Origin: Propionibacterium sp.
GTDB taxonomy: Bacteria > Actinomycetota > Actinomycetes > Actinomycetales > Actinomycetaceae
DNA: 5,223 nucleotides
NCBI GenBank assembly: GCA_030460725.1
Contig: JAKECL010000173.1
Span: forward strand, 1 to 5,223
Reading direction: 5' to 3'
The position numbers and the translations under genes were made by a program. The notes beneath the pieces were generated by a model. The model was not told the DNA's origin. It saw nothing but the letters and a program-made list of their open reading frames with translations, and did not search any database. Positions 4,929 through 5,223 of this stretch are shown here, piece after piece; the stretch's first letter is position 1, and every line of letters starts with the position of its first letter.

Positions 4929-5223
4929 ATGGCCAACGCATTGATCGAGGCAGCGCTCAAGGACGCCGATGAGACCCGGACGATCGTCTTCGGGCGTGAG
5001 GCCCTGGGGCAGACGGGAGAGGTGTTCGCAGATCTCTTTCCTGGACGCAAGGCACTGGTCGTTGCGGATGAGAACACCTACCGGGCCGCGGGGCCGCAGG
5101 TGGAGGAGTCCTTGTCCGAAGCCGGGGTGCAGATGCGTCCCCACCACATCTTCCCCGGGGAGCCCACTCTCTACGCCGACTACGGCAATGTCGAGGTCCT
5201 CCGCGAACTCATCCGTCCGATGG
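4929..5223 (+). CDS. sn-Glycerol-1-phosphate dehydrogenase, N-terminal part (AraM/EgsA family)
   Basis: The first 98 residues of a protein that runs off the window. They match the start of the iron-containing-alcohol-dehydrogenase-like family that includes AraM/EgsA. These enzymes reduce dihydroxyacetone phosphate to sn-glycerol-1-phosphate with NAD(P)H. TRTIVFGREALGQTGEVF (about 16-33), the Rossmann-type strand KALVVADENTY (41-51) and the segment FPGEPTLYADYGNVEVLRELI (75-95) are characteristic. The metal-binding Asp and His residues lie beyond the window. A purine-rich GAAGGGGAG at 4918-4926 supports the ATG at 4929. The role in bacteria is less settled than in archaea, where G1P builds membrane lipids. 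In Bacillus, AraM supplies G1P for a prenylated glycerol phosphate. A related dehydroquinate synthase-like enzyme is a less likely alternative. Confidence 0.8.
   Translation, partial: MANALIEAALKDADETRTIVFGREALGQTGEVFADLFPGRKALVVADENTYRAAGPQVEESLSEAGVQMRPHHIFPGEPTLYADYGNVEVLRELIRPM

Noticed and set aside
4684..4944. Small 86-residue protein with a hydrophobic N-terminus upstream of the dehydrogenase
   Set aside because: It overlaps the candidate promoter and the dehydrogenase start, has no ribosome site, and uses codons such as TTA that are rare in GC-rich actinobacteria; the hydrophobic stretch comes from the A/T-richer promoter patch.
1..5223. tRNA or rRNA genes, insertion sequences, phage genes or a defence system
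   Set aside because: I found no cloverleaf with a T-loop motif, no rRNA-like sequence, and no transposase, integrase, nuclease or toxin motif among the supported genes.

Overview
This is a GC-rich bacterial window whose gene content, GTG starts, GC-rich wobble codons and gene order (panC-panD with lysS downstream) point to an actinobacterium. An Actinomyces-like member of the Actinomycetales is my best guess from the protein sequences. That placement is an inference, as there is no rRNA or other marker here.

Layout. Positions 1-293 hold no convincing gene but contain a striking G11-C9-G12 homopolymer block and several GC palindromes. From 294 to 1644, panC and panD form a tightly coupled pair, one base apart. 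PanD makes beta-alanine from aspartate and PanC joins it to pantoate, giving pantothenate for coenzyme A. A 200-bp gap follows with two identical 43-bp tandem units and a decayed third, then lysS (class II lysyl-tRNA synthetase, 1845-3419), whose GTG start sits right after a -10-like hexamer. Downstream of lysS are four 22-bp tandem units.

A P-loop kinase of the uridine kinase-like family lies on the minus strand (3594-4328), converging with lysS. Its ATG also sits just behind a -10-like element. Its upstream region (4329-4928) is a long divergent intergenic stretch with a hexanucleotide repeat, three 19-bp repeats, a strong hairpin and the probable promoter and leader of the last gene. From 4929 to the window edge is the start of an sn-glycerol-1-phosphate dehydrogenase (AraM/EgsA family), cut off by the window.

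The four protein families complete enough to judge (PanC, PanD, LysRS, kinase) look intact and ordinary. I see no undescribed multi-gene system. The unusual content is between genes: each larger gap carries its own short tandem repeat or homopolymer block, and two genes look as if they are transcribed without a leader.
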